The notes under the pieces: model-generated | Seen by the model: the letters and a program-made list of their open reading frames with translations, nothing else | Databases searched by the model: none | What the model was told of the DNA's origin: nothing | Assembly (NCBI GenBank): GCA_002179805.1 | Contig: NAVB01000120.1 | Coordinates: forward strand, 1-64,000 | Direction: 5' to 3' | DNA length: 64,000 nucleotides | From: Acanthamoeba lenticulata | Lineage: Eukaryota > Discosea > Longamoebia > Acanthamoebidae | Program-made: the position numbers and the translations under genes | Part shown: in pieces, positions 33,595 to 45,095 of the stretch | How the letters are laid out: each line of letters starts with the position of its first letter | Position numbering within the stretch: the stretch's first letter is position 1

Positions 33595-36500
33595 ATGGAA
33601 AGCGGAGGTGTAAAGGATAAGATTCGATTTTTTCTCTCTCGAACCACCCCCGCCTCCAGCCCGAAGCCAATTCCATCTTCTTCACACTCAGGAGGATCAT
33701 CTTCAACCAGCTGCTCGCCTTTGGTTACCAAAGCCTCCAGCAGCTCTTCATTCTCTTCTTCTGCCCCCCTTCCTGCTGCCTCTGAGACGCTAGCGTCTCG
33801 TCCATCTGCGTCTTCTTCCTCACTCGCCTCATCTGCTTCAGCCGAGTCACCGCGTCCCTTTCCAGTTACTTCATCTTCCTCTTCTGCGTCGCTGCTGCCG
33901 CTTTTGCCCGAAGCCATCCATCTCGAGAACGAGCGAAGGCTGCGTTTCGTGCGCAATCTGCGCTTCTTCAAAGAGGGTTCCAAGCGGCACATCAACGACT
34001 TTAATCGTTCGCCGGCCGGCTCCAAGTTTCGCAGCTCGTCGGACCCCGACATCTCCCAGCAACTCGCGCCCGCGCACCACCAGGTGGACCAGCTCAGCCA
34101 GGCCAGCGCCTCCTGCGGCTTCCACCCTCTCTATCACCATCACCAGCAGCAGCCGACGACACACAACACAATGAGCAACTCCGACCCGGCGAGCACCAAC
34201 AACGGCGTCCACAGCGACAGCGGCAGCAAGCCCGAGCACCACCGCGATCACTTGAAAGAGGGCGGGAACAACGCCGTGCCAGCATCGAACAACGATGCCG
34301 TTCACAACCAACAACAACAACAAGGCGCCACGACCACGGCCGCCGTCACCACCACAACCACGTCAACAACCCCTGCCTCGGCCGAGGAGACGATGACGAA
34401 GGGGCAGAAGCCGCAGCGGGGCGAAGAGGTTGTCGAGACCTTGGCCACTCAGGCGGCAGCGGAAGCCCTGACGCAAGCGGTCTCTGCGGCGTCGACCGAA
34501 ACGACGACCAGGAAGCGCGTCCGGAGCGTCATCGAGCGACCCGCCTCGAGCAGCGACGACGCTGCCCCCAGCACCGACAGGCCTGCCCTGGCGTCAAGCA
34601 ATGGTGGTGTTGACAATAAGACCGACAGCGGCGGCGGTGGAGACAAGAAGAAGGGCGGGCTTATCGCCCGGTACAAGAACCTGGTGGCCACGATGGAGAA
34701 GGAACGGGAAAAGAACCCGGACGCGCTAAAGTCCCTCACCGAGGGCGCTGTGGCGCGCAAGAAAAAGAAGGAGAAGGAACGCGAAGAGAAGGACAAGGAC
34801 CGCGAAAAGGAGGACAAGGAAGAGGGCAAGGAGGAGTGGGAGAAGGGCGAGAACGACCGACGCAAGAAGCGGTCCGGCTCGGCCCGCAAGACCAAGAAAG
34901 CTGCCGCCGCCGCAGCCACCGCTACCCCCACCGCCACCACCGTTACCGACGAGCCGCCGACCAGCGGCAGCAAGCCCAAGGACGAGCTGCACATCAAGAA
35001 GAGCGCTGGGAAGAAGAACGGCAAGAAAGCCAGCAAGAAAAAGTCTGCCGCAGGCGAGAGCTCCGAGGCCGAGGCCAAGCGGACCACCAAGCGGCACAAG
35101 AAAGAGATGTCGCGCGTCGGGTCGGCCGTGGGCAACCTCCTGAGCACCAAGCGCGACGACGCGGCCGGTGGCGGCACTGGCCGGCGACGGCTGCCGCCAG
35201 AGGTCGACGAGAAGCTGCGCGAGAGCCTGCGCAAGCAGTCTGTGGCCCCGCCGCCCAAGGTGGGCTCCGCCAGCGCGGGCACCAGCAGCGGCCACTTGGG
35301 TGTGGCGGCGTTGCGCCGGCGTATGCTGTCGGGCGACCCCTTCACGGTCGTCATCTACCAAGACGTGACCTGGTCCTCGGCCGGGCGCACCGGGGCGGCC
35401 AAGCCCAGCCGGTCCTTGGGCTCCAAGCCGAGCCGCGTGGGCGATTCCGAGGCAAGCATCGTCCGCCGAACAAGCGGCGACGTGGCCGCCGACGATCCAC
35501 CAGCGTCCTCGACCACCAGCAAAGCCACCACCACCGCGGCGGCAGCAGCCAAGCAACGCCGGACTAGCAGCAACCGGGACGTCTCCTTCCGCGGAAACGA
35601 GAGCGGCAGCGGAAAGGAGGACCAGCGCAAGACCAGCGGCGGCGCGGCGCCGATTTCACTCAAGCCGCGAGCGAGCACGGGGCTCAAGGGCGTTGCCACC
35701 GCCGACATCCGCCTGTTTGGGGTCGACGGCGAGCTCGTGATCGAGGAAAGTGACGAGGAGAGCCAGGACCAGAAGAACAAGAAGAAACGGCAGAGCGCTG
35801 GTGCTGCTCCAAGCGCTGCTGCAGGCGGCAACCACATCAAGCTGGTCGGCCTGGGCGGGCAGCTCGTGGTCGAAGAGAGCGATGACGACGAGGAGGACTG
35901 GGATAAGGAGCTTCAGCAGCAAGCGGCGGCCAAGCCCGCTGCCAGCGAGTCGGCCAAGTCGAGCGGCAAATCGGTGACGAAGCTGAGCGAGGCCGAGTCT
36001 GAGGAAGAAGAGGAGGACTGGGACAAGGAATTTGGCGACAGCAGCTCGCCAGAGACCGCGGCGAAGCGCTCGTCGCAGAATTCCAAGACAGAGACAACGC
36101 CGGCGACAGCAGCCAAGCCCGACGATGATGACAGTGAAGAGGAGGAGGACTGGGACAAGGAGCTCCAGCAGGAGGAGGACGAAGCCAAGAACGCGAAAAC
36201 GAAAACGACGAAAGCGAAAGCGAAATCAGCTCCGGCTTCTAAGCGGCAAAGCGAAGCCGAGGATGACGACGAGGAGGAGGAGGACTGGGACAAGGAGCTC
36301 CAGCAACAGGAGGACGAGGCCAAGAACGCGAAAACGAAAACAACGAAAGAAGAGGCCGAAGATGACGACGAGGAAGAAGAGGACTGGGATAAGGAGTTTG
36401 ATCTCGAGGAGGAGGAGCAAAAGAGGAAGAAGAAGAGCGACAACAGCAAGGCCGCGAAGAAGGGCAGCGGGATGAAGCTCAACCTGGCCTCCCTTAACAA

Positions 36501-37921
36501 GTGGGCCGACGAGACCAAAGACGGCGACGACTGGGGCGACGGGTTTGAGACCGAGGACGAGCCCTCTACGGCGGTGGCCAAGCCGCTCACCGCCAACAAG
36601 CAGCTCGGCGAGGAGAGCAACGACAGCCGGAGCGAGCGGACCGACGGCGAAGACGAAGATTGGACCCGCGCCTTTGGCGACTCGAGCAGCAGCCGCAAGA
36701 AAAGCGCCAGCGCCGGAGGTGGCAACACCAGCGATGGCGGCGGTGGTGGCAGCGGCAGCGGTGGATCTCACAAGAAGGGCGCCTCGCGCGTGCGCAAGAA
36801 GAAGGACAAGGGCAAGGAGAAGGAGACTGACAAAAAGGAGAAGAAGGACAAGAAGGCCAGCAGCACCAGCCGGCGCGAGAAGCGGAAGCGCACCAAGTCC
36901 TCGTCGACATCCACCGCGCGGAGCCGCGCGCCCTCGCCGACCACCTCGGCTGCGTCGACCCCGCGATCCCACGCGTCCTCCTCACGCGCCTCGTCCTACC
37001 GTGACCTCCAGGCTGATCAGCTGCAGCAGCAGCAGGCCGGCGACAGCGACATGCCGCCGCGGGGCCGCTTCACGGTGGTCAAGGTCCAGTTTCTCCACTC
37101 GCGGTCGCCCAAGTGGCTCGAACGCGAGCGCCGCGCGCGCCTGGCCCAGCTCTGCGGGCTGGGCAACACGACCAGCGGTGGTGGCGGCGCGGCCAGCGGA
37201 GGCGGCGGCATGGCGAGCGCGTCGGCGTCCTTGTCGTCGGCGACGTCGGTGGCTGCCGCGACGAGCGTGGCCAACCACTCGATCATGGCGTCGCTGTCGT
37301 CCTTCCTCTCGCCCCGCATCGTGCGCAAGGAGAAGCAGGGCACGGGCGATGGCGTGGCGCGGCATCGGAGCCATCGCGATCTCAGCTCGCCGCCCAGCAA
37401 GGACGGCAGCCTCTCCTCGACCGCCAGGTATTTTTTTTGTTTTTTGTTTTTTGTTTTTTTTGTTTCACAAGTTTTTTCGTTTTGTATTTGATTCTTGTTT
37501 TCCTAATTTTCTATTACTTTCCTATGCGCAGCACGGTGGGCCCCTTTGTGCCGTTCCATCCGCCGGCCTTTGAGACATGTGGCTGGGACCCCGCGCTTCA
37601 GCGATGGTACGGCTCGTCGTCGTCGTTATCATCGCCATCATCTCTGTTGCGTTGTGGAAGCTGAACATGGGGCGTGGGGGCAGGTCGCGGCGGCTGTGCG
37701 GGGCGCACTATGGGGAGGATGTGACGGTGACGATGCGCCTGCTGGGCGAGGATCTGATCCTCATCTTCGACCAGATCTTCAAGTTTGATGACCGGGGCGT
37801 GGTCTACAGCTGGAACGCCGGCGGCAAGGTGCGCGAGACCAACTACTACGACGTCTACTCGGCGCTGGTCGAGCGCGAGGGCGAGAGCTGCGAGGAGGTG
37901 GGCTATCTCGCCGACCTCTGA
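33595..37921 (+). CDS. Large acidic low-complexity protein with repeated EEDWDKE motifs
   Basis: I do not recognise this gene. Exon 1 runs 33595 to about 37427; after an AT-rich intron the next exons cover about 37531-37921. The N-terminus is Ser-rich (MESGGVKDKIRFFLSRTTP), followed by Lys/Glu-rich tracts. Between about 35730 and 35930 two related elements occur, DIRLFGVDGELVIEES and HIKLVGLGGQLVVEES. From about 35890 to 36690 seven acidic Trp motifs occur: five EEDWDKE[LF], then GDDWGDGFE and DEDWTRAFG. The C-terminus carries RFTVVKVQFLHSRSPKWLER and, after the intron(s), TVGPFVPFHPPAFETCGWDP, VTVTMRLLGEDLILIFDQIF and VGYLADL. The end looks globular. ATG 33595 is the first in frame. A scaffold role is a guess. 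Confidence 0.72.
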
Positions 37922-38365
37922 GGAAGAGTCTTCACGTCTTCCCCCAACAACACAAGAGGCCCAGAAAGGAGGAGACGAAGAGAGCGAGCAACTTGGAGAC
38001 GAGGGAGGAAGCTGACGAGGTCAGTCTTCCCCGGGGCGGGTGGTCACACGACCCATGTAGATAGAACGGCGGCCACGAGGACGGGGACTGGATACCCAGC
38101 CTTATTTATTTAATTTATTTTTTATTCAGCCAAATATGGCTTGTGAGATTAAAACAGGGAAATCAAAAATAAAAACAAAACGCGAAGAACAGGCCCGTCG
38201 ATGCAAGGAGGAATGATGTTTGGTCTGAACAGGTTTCCTCCCAAGAGTAGGTTTATTCCAGGCGATACGCTGAGGGTTACTCTTCCCACAAGGCCGCTAC
38301 ACAGAAGAAACCAAAAATCGAGTGAAAAACAGAGAACGCAAAGAAAACAAAAGAAAAACGAAACG
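37922..38365 (+). other. Intergenic region between tandem genes
   Basis: About 440 bases. It contains a T/A-rich stretch (38100-38130, TTATTTATTTAATTTATTTT), which likely serves as 3' end of the preceding gene, and then an A-rich leader before the next start codon. Confidence 0.5.
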
Positions 38366-41270
38366 ATGGACGAGGTGAAGCGCCTCAAGGAGAAGGGCAA
38401 CACGGCCTACCGGGAGCGCGACTTTGCGAGCGCAGTGCGCAGCTATTCTCTCGCTTTGACACTGGCTCAGCGGGCGACCGTGGACGTTGACGACAATGCC
38501 TCGAACAAGCACGAGCAAGCCTTGCTGCACGCCAACCGGTGAGGCGCTTTCCTTCCCCTCCGGCTGCCCCTTGAGCCTAGACTGCTGACTCGAGTGGGGA
38601 AACGCGAGCAGGAGCGCTGCCTTTAGCGCTTGTGGAATGGCGGAGGAGGCGCTCTTCGATGCCGACCAGGCTATCGCGCTTGCTCCACGTCTGGTCAAAG
38701 TGAGCGCTTCTTCCCGACCTTTCCCGCTACACGTCTCGTCTTGAAGATGCTCATAATGGTGACGATGGGCGGCCATCCTCAGGCACACTACCGCAGGGGC
38801 CTTGGGCTGATGGAGCTGCACCAGTATCGGCACGCCGTGGAAGCGTTCGAGGCCGCCGAGCGCATGGAGGCCCACAACAGCGACATCGCCCGCCAGCTCC
38901 GCCTCGCGCGGCACTACTTGGATCTGGTGGCGGCTTTCTCCTCCTCATATGCTGGCCGCGGTTGATGGAGCGGATGATGATCTGACGGTCATGATGATAC
39001 TCGACACTCGGACAGGACGAGCAACACCGGCGCGCGCTCCCCTTTGGCCCGTTCCCCGTGGAGGCTGGCCATACGCCCAACAAGGGCCGAGCCCTCTTCG
39101 CGACACGGAAGCTCGAGCCCGGCGACCTGATCCTGCGTTGCGCGCCCACGGCCGGTCGGCTGCCCTCCCTCGATCTCCTCCTTCTGTTGCCACATGATGA
39201 TGATGTTGATGTTCTGCCGCCGTCACAGCTGTGCTGGATGATGCGCACCTTCTGAACTACTGCAGCCGGTGTCTCGCTCCGGTTGCGCGCGAGCTCGGGC
39301 TGCCGACCGAGGGCGGCGAGCCGTGCGCCGGTTGCGGGCAGCACGTCCTCTGCGTCCGTTGTGCCAACGACAAGGTCTCACGTCCCTCCCCAACTCTCTG
39401 CTGCGATAGCCTCTCACGCAACGGCGAGCAGGAAGCGCGGGACGCGCACGCCGGGGAGTGCCTGATCCTGCAGACGCTGAAGCGAAGCCAGAAGCAACAC
39501 CAAGAGGCCGACGTGGATCATAGGTTCTCCCTTTCTCTCCAGTTATGGCCGCTGCTCGGCGCCGCATCAAACAAATCCGCGTTTGTCGTATGCGCGATGA
39601 ACAGGGACGTGCGGCTCGCGCTCCGCATGCTGCTCTACCGCGAGCGAGGCTGCGAGCGCGCGTGCCGACAGGACGAGGACGCCGACGACTCGGAGGAAGA
39701 GGCCGCGCTCGGCGTGGAGGACGAGTCGCAACAAAGGAACGCGCAGCTGCGCGGCTGGTGGATGCAGGATGACGCCGCGGCGGCGTTTCTCGAGGGCGAC
39801 GCCCTGTCGCGGCTGGTGGACCACCACGACCAGATGTCGAGCGAGCTCCGCGAGGCCTTCCGCCAGCAGGCCCGCAACCTGCGGTGGCTGGCCGCCCAGG
39901 GCCCGGGCCTCGCGGTCCCCGACTCGGACGAGCGGGTCGCGCGGCTCTTTGCCGTGGCGCAGGCCAACGCGCTCACCCTCACCGACCCGTCGTCGCTCCG
40001 GCCCATCGGTCCTACCCTGCTTCTTCCCCATGTTGTCCACGTCCTCCCCCATCGAGCTCATAACTGACTCTGGCCGCTCGGCGCGCGCGATGCAGGCCAG
40101 GGCCTGTACGCGGCGGCGGCGCTGCTCAACCACTCGTGCCTACCCAACGCGCAGTGGTCGGTCGACGGCCGCGGGCGGCTCTGCGTGCGGGCCGTGCGCG
40201 CGATCGAGGCCGGGGCCGAGGTGACCGTGGCCTACGTCGACCCGACACAGCCCTACGACATGCGCCAGCGCGAGCTTCACGAGCACCACTTCTTTGCCTG
40301 CCGCTGCGCGCAGTGTCGGCCGCCGCCGTTTGACCTCAGGTAATTACCCCCAAGAGCCCACAACAACAGCAAACACGAGCCTGACTCGCGCGCGCGTGGG
40401 CCAAGGGATCACTATGTGGCCGATGAGCTGATGGTGATGGTCAAGTGTCCAAACACCATGGAGGACGACGAGAACGGCGAGGACGAGGACGAGGATGGCG
40501 AGCAGTCGCAGGAGGATGGAGCCGAGGTGCGCGTCTGCGGGCACGGCATGGTCACTGTCGGCGTGCGACGGCAGGAAGATGAGCACCGGAAGGACGATGA
40601 TGACGACGAAGCCGTTGATGGCCGCCTCGAGTGCGTCGAATGCGGCTATGAACTGCCGGGCGACTATGCGCGCTCGGCCGAGCAGCTCGTCCAAGAGAAG
40701 GTGCTTGCCTGCTTGCACCGGAAAAGCGACACCGATGCGGACTACGACTACGACGGGCTGGTTCAGTCCATCGAGGAGGGCGCCGGCCTGCTGCACCCGT
40801 GCCACCGGACCCTGCGGCTGCTGGTCGAGCATCTGCTCCACGCCGCGCGCGAGCGGAGGGACGCCGTGATGCTGGTCTACGCCGCCCAGACGCTGGTGCA
40901 CACCTACCACGCCTACTTGCGCCACCCGCGACTTCACCAGCACGTCGCGCTGCTGCACCTGCTCTCTGGCGACGCGCTGCTTTCGGCCTCGCGTGCCTCT
41001 GACTCGCCCGATACGTCGTTGTCGTCGTCCTCGTCGTCGTCAGCGGCAGCTTCGTGGCCGGCCGGGGAGTCGCCGCTGCGGCTCGGTGTACCGTCCGTCT
41101 TTGCGGCGCGCCTGCTTGCCGAGCGCGCGAACTGGGCCGCCATCGGAGCCGAGTACGTGCGCATGGCCCACGAGCACCTGGCCCTCTTGTTGGGCGCGCG
41201 GCACTGGCTCCCGCGCGCCGTGCAGCGCGGCGACGTGCCTGGGCTCATCCGCCACTACTTTGCCTCATGA
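38366..41270 (+). CDS. TPR-SET-MYND (SMYD-like) lysine methyltransferase
   Basis: The product is predicted to methylate lysines using SAM. The start MDEVKRLKEKGNTAYRERDF begins a TPR block of about three repeats: FASAVRSYSLAL, SACGMAEEALFDADQAIAL, and GLMELHQYRHAVEAFEAAE. The SET N-part reads KGRALFATRKLEPGDLILRC. A MYND zinc finger follows: YCSRCLAPV, EPCAGCGQHVLCVRCAND, and ARDAHAGEC, giving the C and H ligands. The SET core is in LYAAAALLNHSCLPNAQWSV (NHSC motif) and GAEVTVAYVDPTQPYDMRQR. The post-SET CxCxxC is FFACRCAQC. An acidic insert (40450-40640) precedes a C-terminal TPR-like helical region ending in IRHYFAS. A Ser run lies near 41010-41050. Several short introns are present. The key SET residues look intact. 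Confidence 0.87.
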
Positions 41271-41286
41271 AGATAAAAAATTGAAT

Positions 41287-43423
41287 TTAAAAATGGACCT
41301 GCTCCTTGTCTTGTTGTGCTGGCGATCCGTGGACAGTGAAGAGGGAAGGGGTTATCGGGGGAGTCGACAGCGAGAGGGCTTCCTGCAAGGACATCTGACC
41401 GTGTTCCAGGGCGGAATCGCACTCGGGTGTCCCCGCTGCTGCTTGCAGGAGAGGCAGGGAAGTGGCCTTGGCCAACGTGGGACCGAGCGCGTCCTTGAGG
41501 TCGCGCCATTCCTGCTTTTCTCGTCGGTAGACCCGCTCGCGATAGAGATCCGCCCGCTGGCTGCGCTCCTCCGGCGTCAGGGGCGCACCGAGCCCGCCAC
41601 TCAGCGACTCTGGACGAGGTTCAGGACGCATGCGTGAGCGCAGGCCCTCGAGGGCAAGAGAAGGACCAAGACGGAGAGATGCATCTTGTGCGTAATAGAT
41701 GTACCAAGGAAGGTCCATGGCGGAGGGCTCGTCTCCAGTATCCGGTCAACGCACATAACAGCGTAGAGCGCCTGCGCTTTTTAGAATTGGTAAAAAGTAT
41801 TATTATGTGTTTCCTATTTATTATATATTTTTAAAACGATAATCGTTTTAAATAATAATAAGAAGAAGAAGGAAAAGGAAAAATAAAATAAAATATGAAC
41901 GTGCCTGGCCTTCGTCGTCGTAGAAGACCTGCATGCGACACTCCAGCTTGATTGTTTTACACTCGTTGTCGAGAATGTTCAGACCGATGGGTTCGATGGC
42001 GGACACCTCCCGCGGTTGCCTGAAGTTGTTGAGGAGCAACTGGAAGCGGAGCTTGTCCATGGTGCTCATGGTTGACACCACTTTTGTCGTGCGGAGATCG
42101 TGCTGCAGTCGTAGTGGCAATAAGGGTGAGCCAGCCAAGCCAAGAAGGTCAGACAGAGACTCGCTCGCAGGCCACCACAAACAGGGCGTGCGCACCAGCG
42201 AGAGGCCGGAGAGGTTGAAGAAGCTGGGCGTGGCATACGCCACGAGACCATCAACGAACGAAATCGCCCACACCGGTTGTCTGTTGGTCCCCAAAAAACA
42301 ATAAACAATAAACAACACGAAATAAGAAAAATTGAAATTATCGAAACAAAAACAAATAATAATACTAAATAACGCACCGCAGGTCTTCTCCTACAAAGGG
42401 CCTCTGGGACATGTTGTAGCCATTGAGGAAGGGGAAGCACCAGCGGTGGTCCAAGATGCCATCGAACGGGTTCCAGTCGTCTGTGGCCGCAGCCTCGGCG
42501 TCGAACGAAAGCGGCGCCTCGCGGCGGAGCGTCGAGGGAGAGTGCACGTGGAGGCTGGAGTCGACGGCGTAGCGGCTAAAGCGCTGCACCTCGAGCAGCG
42601 CGTCCTCGGTTTCTCGCTGCCGCTTGCGGAGGCGGTGGTTGTCCTCCTCGAGACGCGCCATGCGGTTCCGCATGTCGCCCACGCTGTCGAGCAGGAAGGC
42701 GAGGGCGGGGCTCGTCGCCACGCTCGAAGACGACGACAGCGGAGACGAAGAGCCCAGTGAAATGGGTGACGTGGTAGAAGAAGATGAAGACGAGGAAGAA
42801 GAGGAAGGGGGAAAGAAGGAAGTAGGGCTTGGTGAGGCAGAGGCCGTCGGAGGCGTTGATGATGACGACGACGGCATGGCGTGCATCACCGCGGACCAGG
42901 TGTCTGCCGGCGACGGAGAGGCTGTGAAGGCCACATCAGCGGGCGTATAATAGAGCGTTGCTGGCGCGGTCTGTTGTTCGAAGAGCTGAACAGGCTGGGG
43001 CAGCGGCTCCGACTGTGCGCTCGCCGAAGGGAGCACCTGGACGTTAACGCCCATCGGTTGTTGTTGTTGTAGTTGTTGGCTGCGCGGCTTGATGACCACG
43101 GGCCTTGCCGGGGTTAAGCCTGCTTGGAAAGGTGGTTGGGAACTGTGTTAACTGGGCTGCTGTGAGTACACACGAGCGGAACAAGCGGCGTGCCTGTTGT
43201 TGCGGGTTGTGCGGAACGCTTCGTGCGAGGTCTACCTCGTGGCCGCGGGGTGCGGAAGCAATTGTGTGCCAGACCCATCTGCAGGCAGCGGCCGCACGGC
43301 TCCGCTCTTAATGGTGGAACCAGCCAGAGGAGGAATAAGCAACAAAGACAAACAAAGGAAGATCAAGAGGTATTACCCATCGCAGGCGCCATTGGCCACG
43401 CTACACGGCACACAGGCTTGCAT
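41287..43423 (-). CDS. Zn2Cys6 (GAL4-type) transcription factor with PAS-like domain
   Basis: The first two exons are tiny. Exon 1 (43423-43377) reads MQACVPCSVANGACDG; a 68-base intron follows; exon 2 starts at 43308 with AEPCGRCLQMGLAHNC. Together they form C-X2-C-X6-C-X5-C-X2-C-X8-C, the binuclear zinc cluster, followed by a basic arm (RTPRPRGRPRTKR). The next exon (about 43120-42370) is Gln/Pro/Ser-rich and contains a coiled coil (SVGDMRNRMARLEEDNHRLR) and SRYAVDSSLHVHSPST. The following exon has PVWAISFVDGLVAYATPSFF, which resembles a PAS fold. Later exons give LYAVMCVDRILETS and a charged helix (PEERSQRADLYRERVYRREK). The stop is 16 bases from the convergent SMYD stop. Zinc clusters of this type are mainly fungal but known in amoebae. 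Confidence 0.8.
41830..41852. repeat. Perfect inverted repeat in an intron
   Basis: Two 11-base arms (TTTAAAACGAT and ATCGTTTTAAA) flank one central A. It lies in an AT-rich intron of the zinc-cluster gene and could form a hairpin in RNA or a dimeric protein site. Confidence 0.7.
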
Positions 43424-44075
43424 GATCTTGCGCTTCTTAGCGCTTTATTTTCTTTATTCACCCATTTTCCCAATTGTTTCTTCGCGCCTTTTTATAATTA
43501 ATGAAATCGTATTAAAATGAAGGAGTCTTGGCCTATTTTCTACACAATTCATTGCACAATGTGCTAGATTATTCTCTTTTCCAGGCTACTCCATTCTCAG
43601 TTTTTTGTTTGCATTTCAGCTATTATATGCTGATTGTGGCCAACCTGCCTTTTTAAAAATGAAAGTAAAAGATAGTAAAAACCAGTAAATAATGTAGTAT
43701 GGACATAGATCTACTTGTTGATGCTGTCAGTTTTTGCAAAGTACAGAAGGCAAATTGAATGACTTGGAGATTCAAATATAGGTTATGTACAACACTTAGT
43801 TCAACTGTGATTGTTTTAAAAAATGTTTTTGCATATCACAACTATCCAGTGTGTGTAGTTGCTGTGGTCAAAGTGGTCGAGTAGGGCAGCTTGCATTCTC
43901 TTGTAGTAAAAAGCTTCTTTATTCCGCTAGGTTTGCCCCTACTCTGCGAAAAAAACATGTTGTTGGCAAAAAGTCCGACAGGCCTCTGTGCTGGTTTTCT
44001 TGGTTTTCTCTGCTTTTGTGCTTGTTTCTCTTTTGGCTGTGAGTTCGGCTGGTCCATCGCGTGTTCCACATTAAC
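43424..44075. other. AT-rich intergenic region
   Basis: About 650 bases of clearly AT-rich sequence between the divergent zinc-cluster gene (minus) and NIP7 (plus). Short frames occur on both strands but none shows a domain or GC-rich codon use. It probably contains both promoters. No tRNA or repeat was recognised. Confidence 0.5.
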
Positions 44076-44959
44076 ATGCGCCCGCTTACCGAGGAGGAAA
44101 CACGAATCTTCTTCGAGAAGCTCGCCAAATAGTATGTGTTGCATTAACTCAGCTAAAACACATTTCTAAACAAATGTAATTTGGCAGCATTGGACGGAAC
44201 ATCAAATATTTGATTGACCGGAAGGATGAAAACTACGTGTTCCGGCTGCACAAGGACCGCGTGTACTATGTGAGGTGCGTGATGCTGTAATGCCTCTTTT
44301 TTCCCGTTCTTTTCTCATCAGTTGAGATTCCCGGGTACCAGCGAAGCGTTAATGCGAAAGGCCACAAATGTCGGTCGTACGGAGCTCATGTCGCTGGGTA
44401 CCTGCTTTGGCAAGTTCACCAAGTCGCGCAAGTTTAAGCTCCACATCACTTGCCTCGACCACATCGCGCAGTACGCCAAGGTACGGCCAATCAACAACTC
44501 CCCCTTGCAGCACCAGCGTAGCGTGCCCATCATTTACATGCTTCTTGGCGGACGTTGCAGTACAAGGTGTGGGTGAAGCCCGCGGCGGAAATGTCCTTCT
44601 TGTATGGCCACAACATCGGCAAGGCCGGTCTCGGCCGAATCACGGAAGACACGCCTCAGTACGCCTCCTGTGGCATGCTGCCGCTGCCGTGGCCTTGTTT
44701 CTCATCGATGACGTGTGTTCGCTGCAGGTACCAGGGAGTGGTGGTCTACAGCATGGCCGATGTCCCTCTTGGTACGTCGTCTTCTCTCCTGCTCAAGCGA
44801 TCGAACAAGTCACAAATGTGCTGTTCTTTTTGTACTGCAGGCTTTGGCGTTACGGCCAAGTCCACACAAGAGTGCAGGAAGCTTGACCCGACGGCGGTTG
44901 TGTGCTTCCACCAGGCCGACGTGGGCGAGTACCTCCGCGAGGAGGGCCACCTCACCTAA
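44076..44959 (+). CDS. NIP7: 60S ribosome biogenesis factor NIP7
   Basis: The product acts in pre-rRNA processing and 60S subunit assembly in the nucleolus. The match to NIP7 is near full length. The start [19 protein letters not shown] is followed after an intron by [20 protein letters not shown] and HKDRVYYV. Next come [20 protein letters not shown] and [12 protein letters not shown], then the PUA region [47 protein letters not shown], and [17 protein letters not shown], ending with [19 protein letters not shown]. The introns are about 44132-44187, 44276-44330, 44481-44559, 44660-44728 and 44773-44840. No insertion or deletion is seen. The start is the canonical MRPLTEEET start of the family. 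Confidence 0.95.
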
Positions 44960-45095
44960 ATGGCTTCTCCTTGCTTGCTCTTTGAAATAAAGTTTTTGTT
45001 TTTACGGCTATTTATGTCGACTTCTGTTCGCTCCTGCAAAGGTCTTGTACACGGGGCGAAATTTTCAGCAAGAATCAAACTCGATTTTGATTCTG

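Noticed and set aside
34449..36972. Several long minus-strand frames opposite the EEDWDKE-repeat gene
   Set aside because: They are Ser/Leu-rich complements of Glu/Lys codons and show no domain. The plus-strand frame is far longer and uninterrupted.
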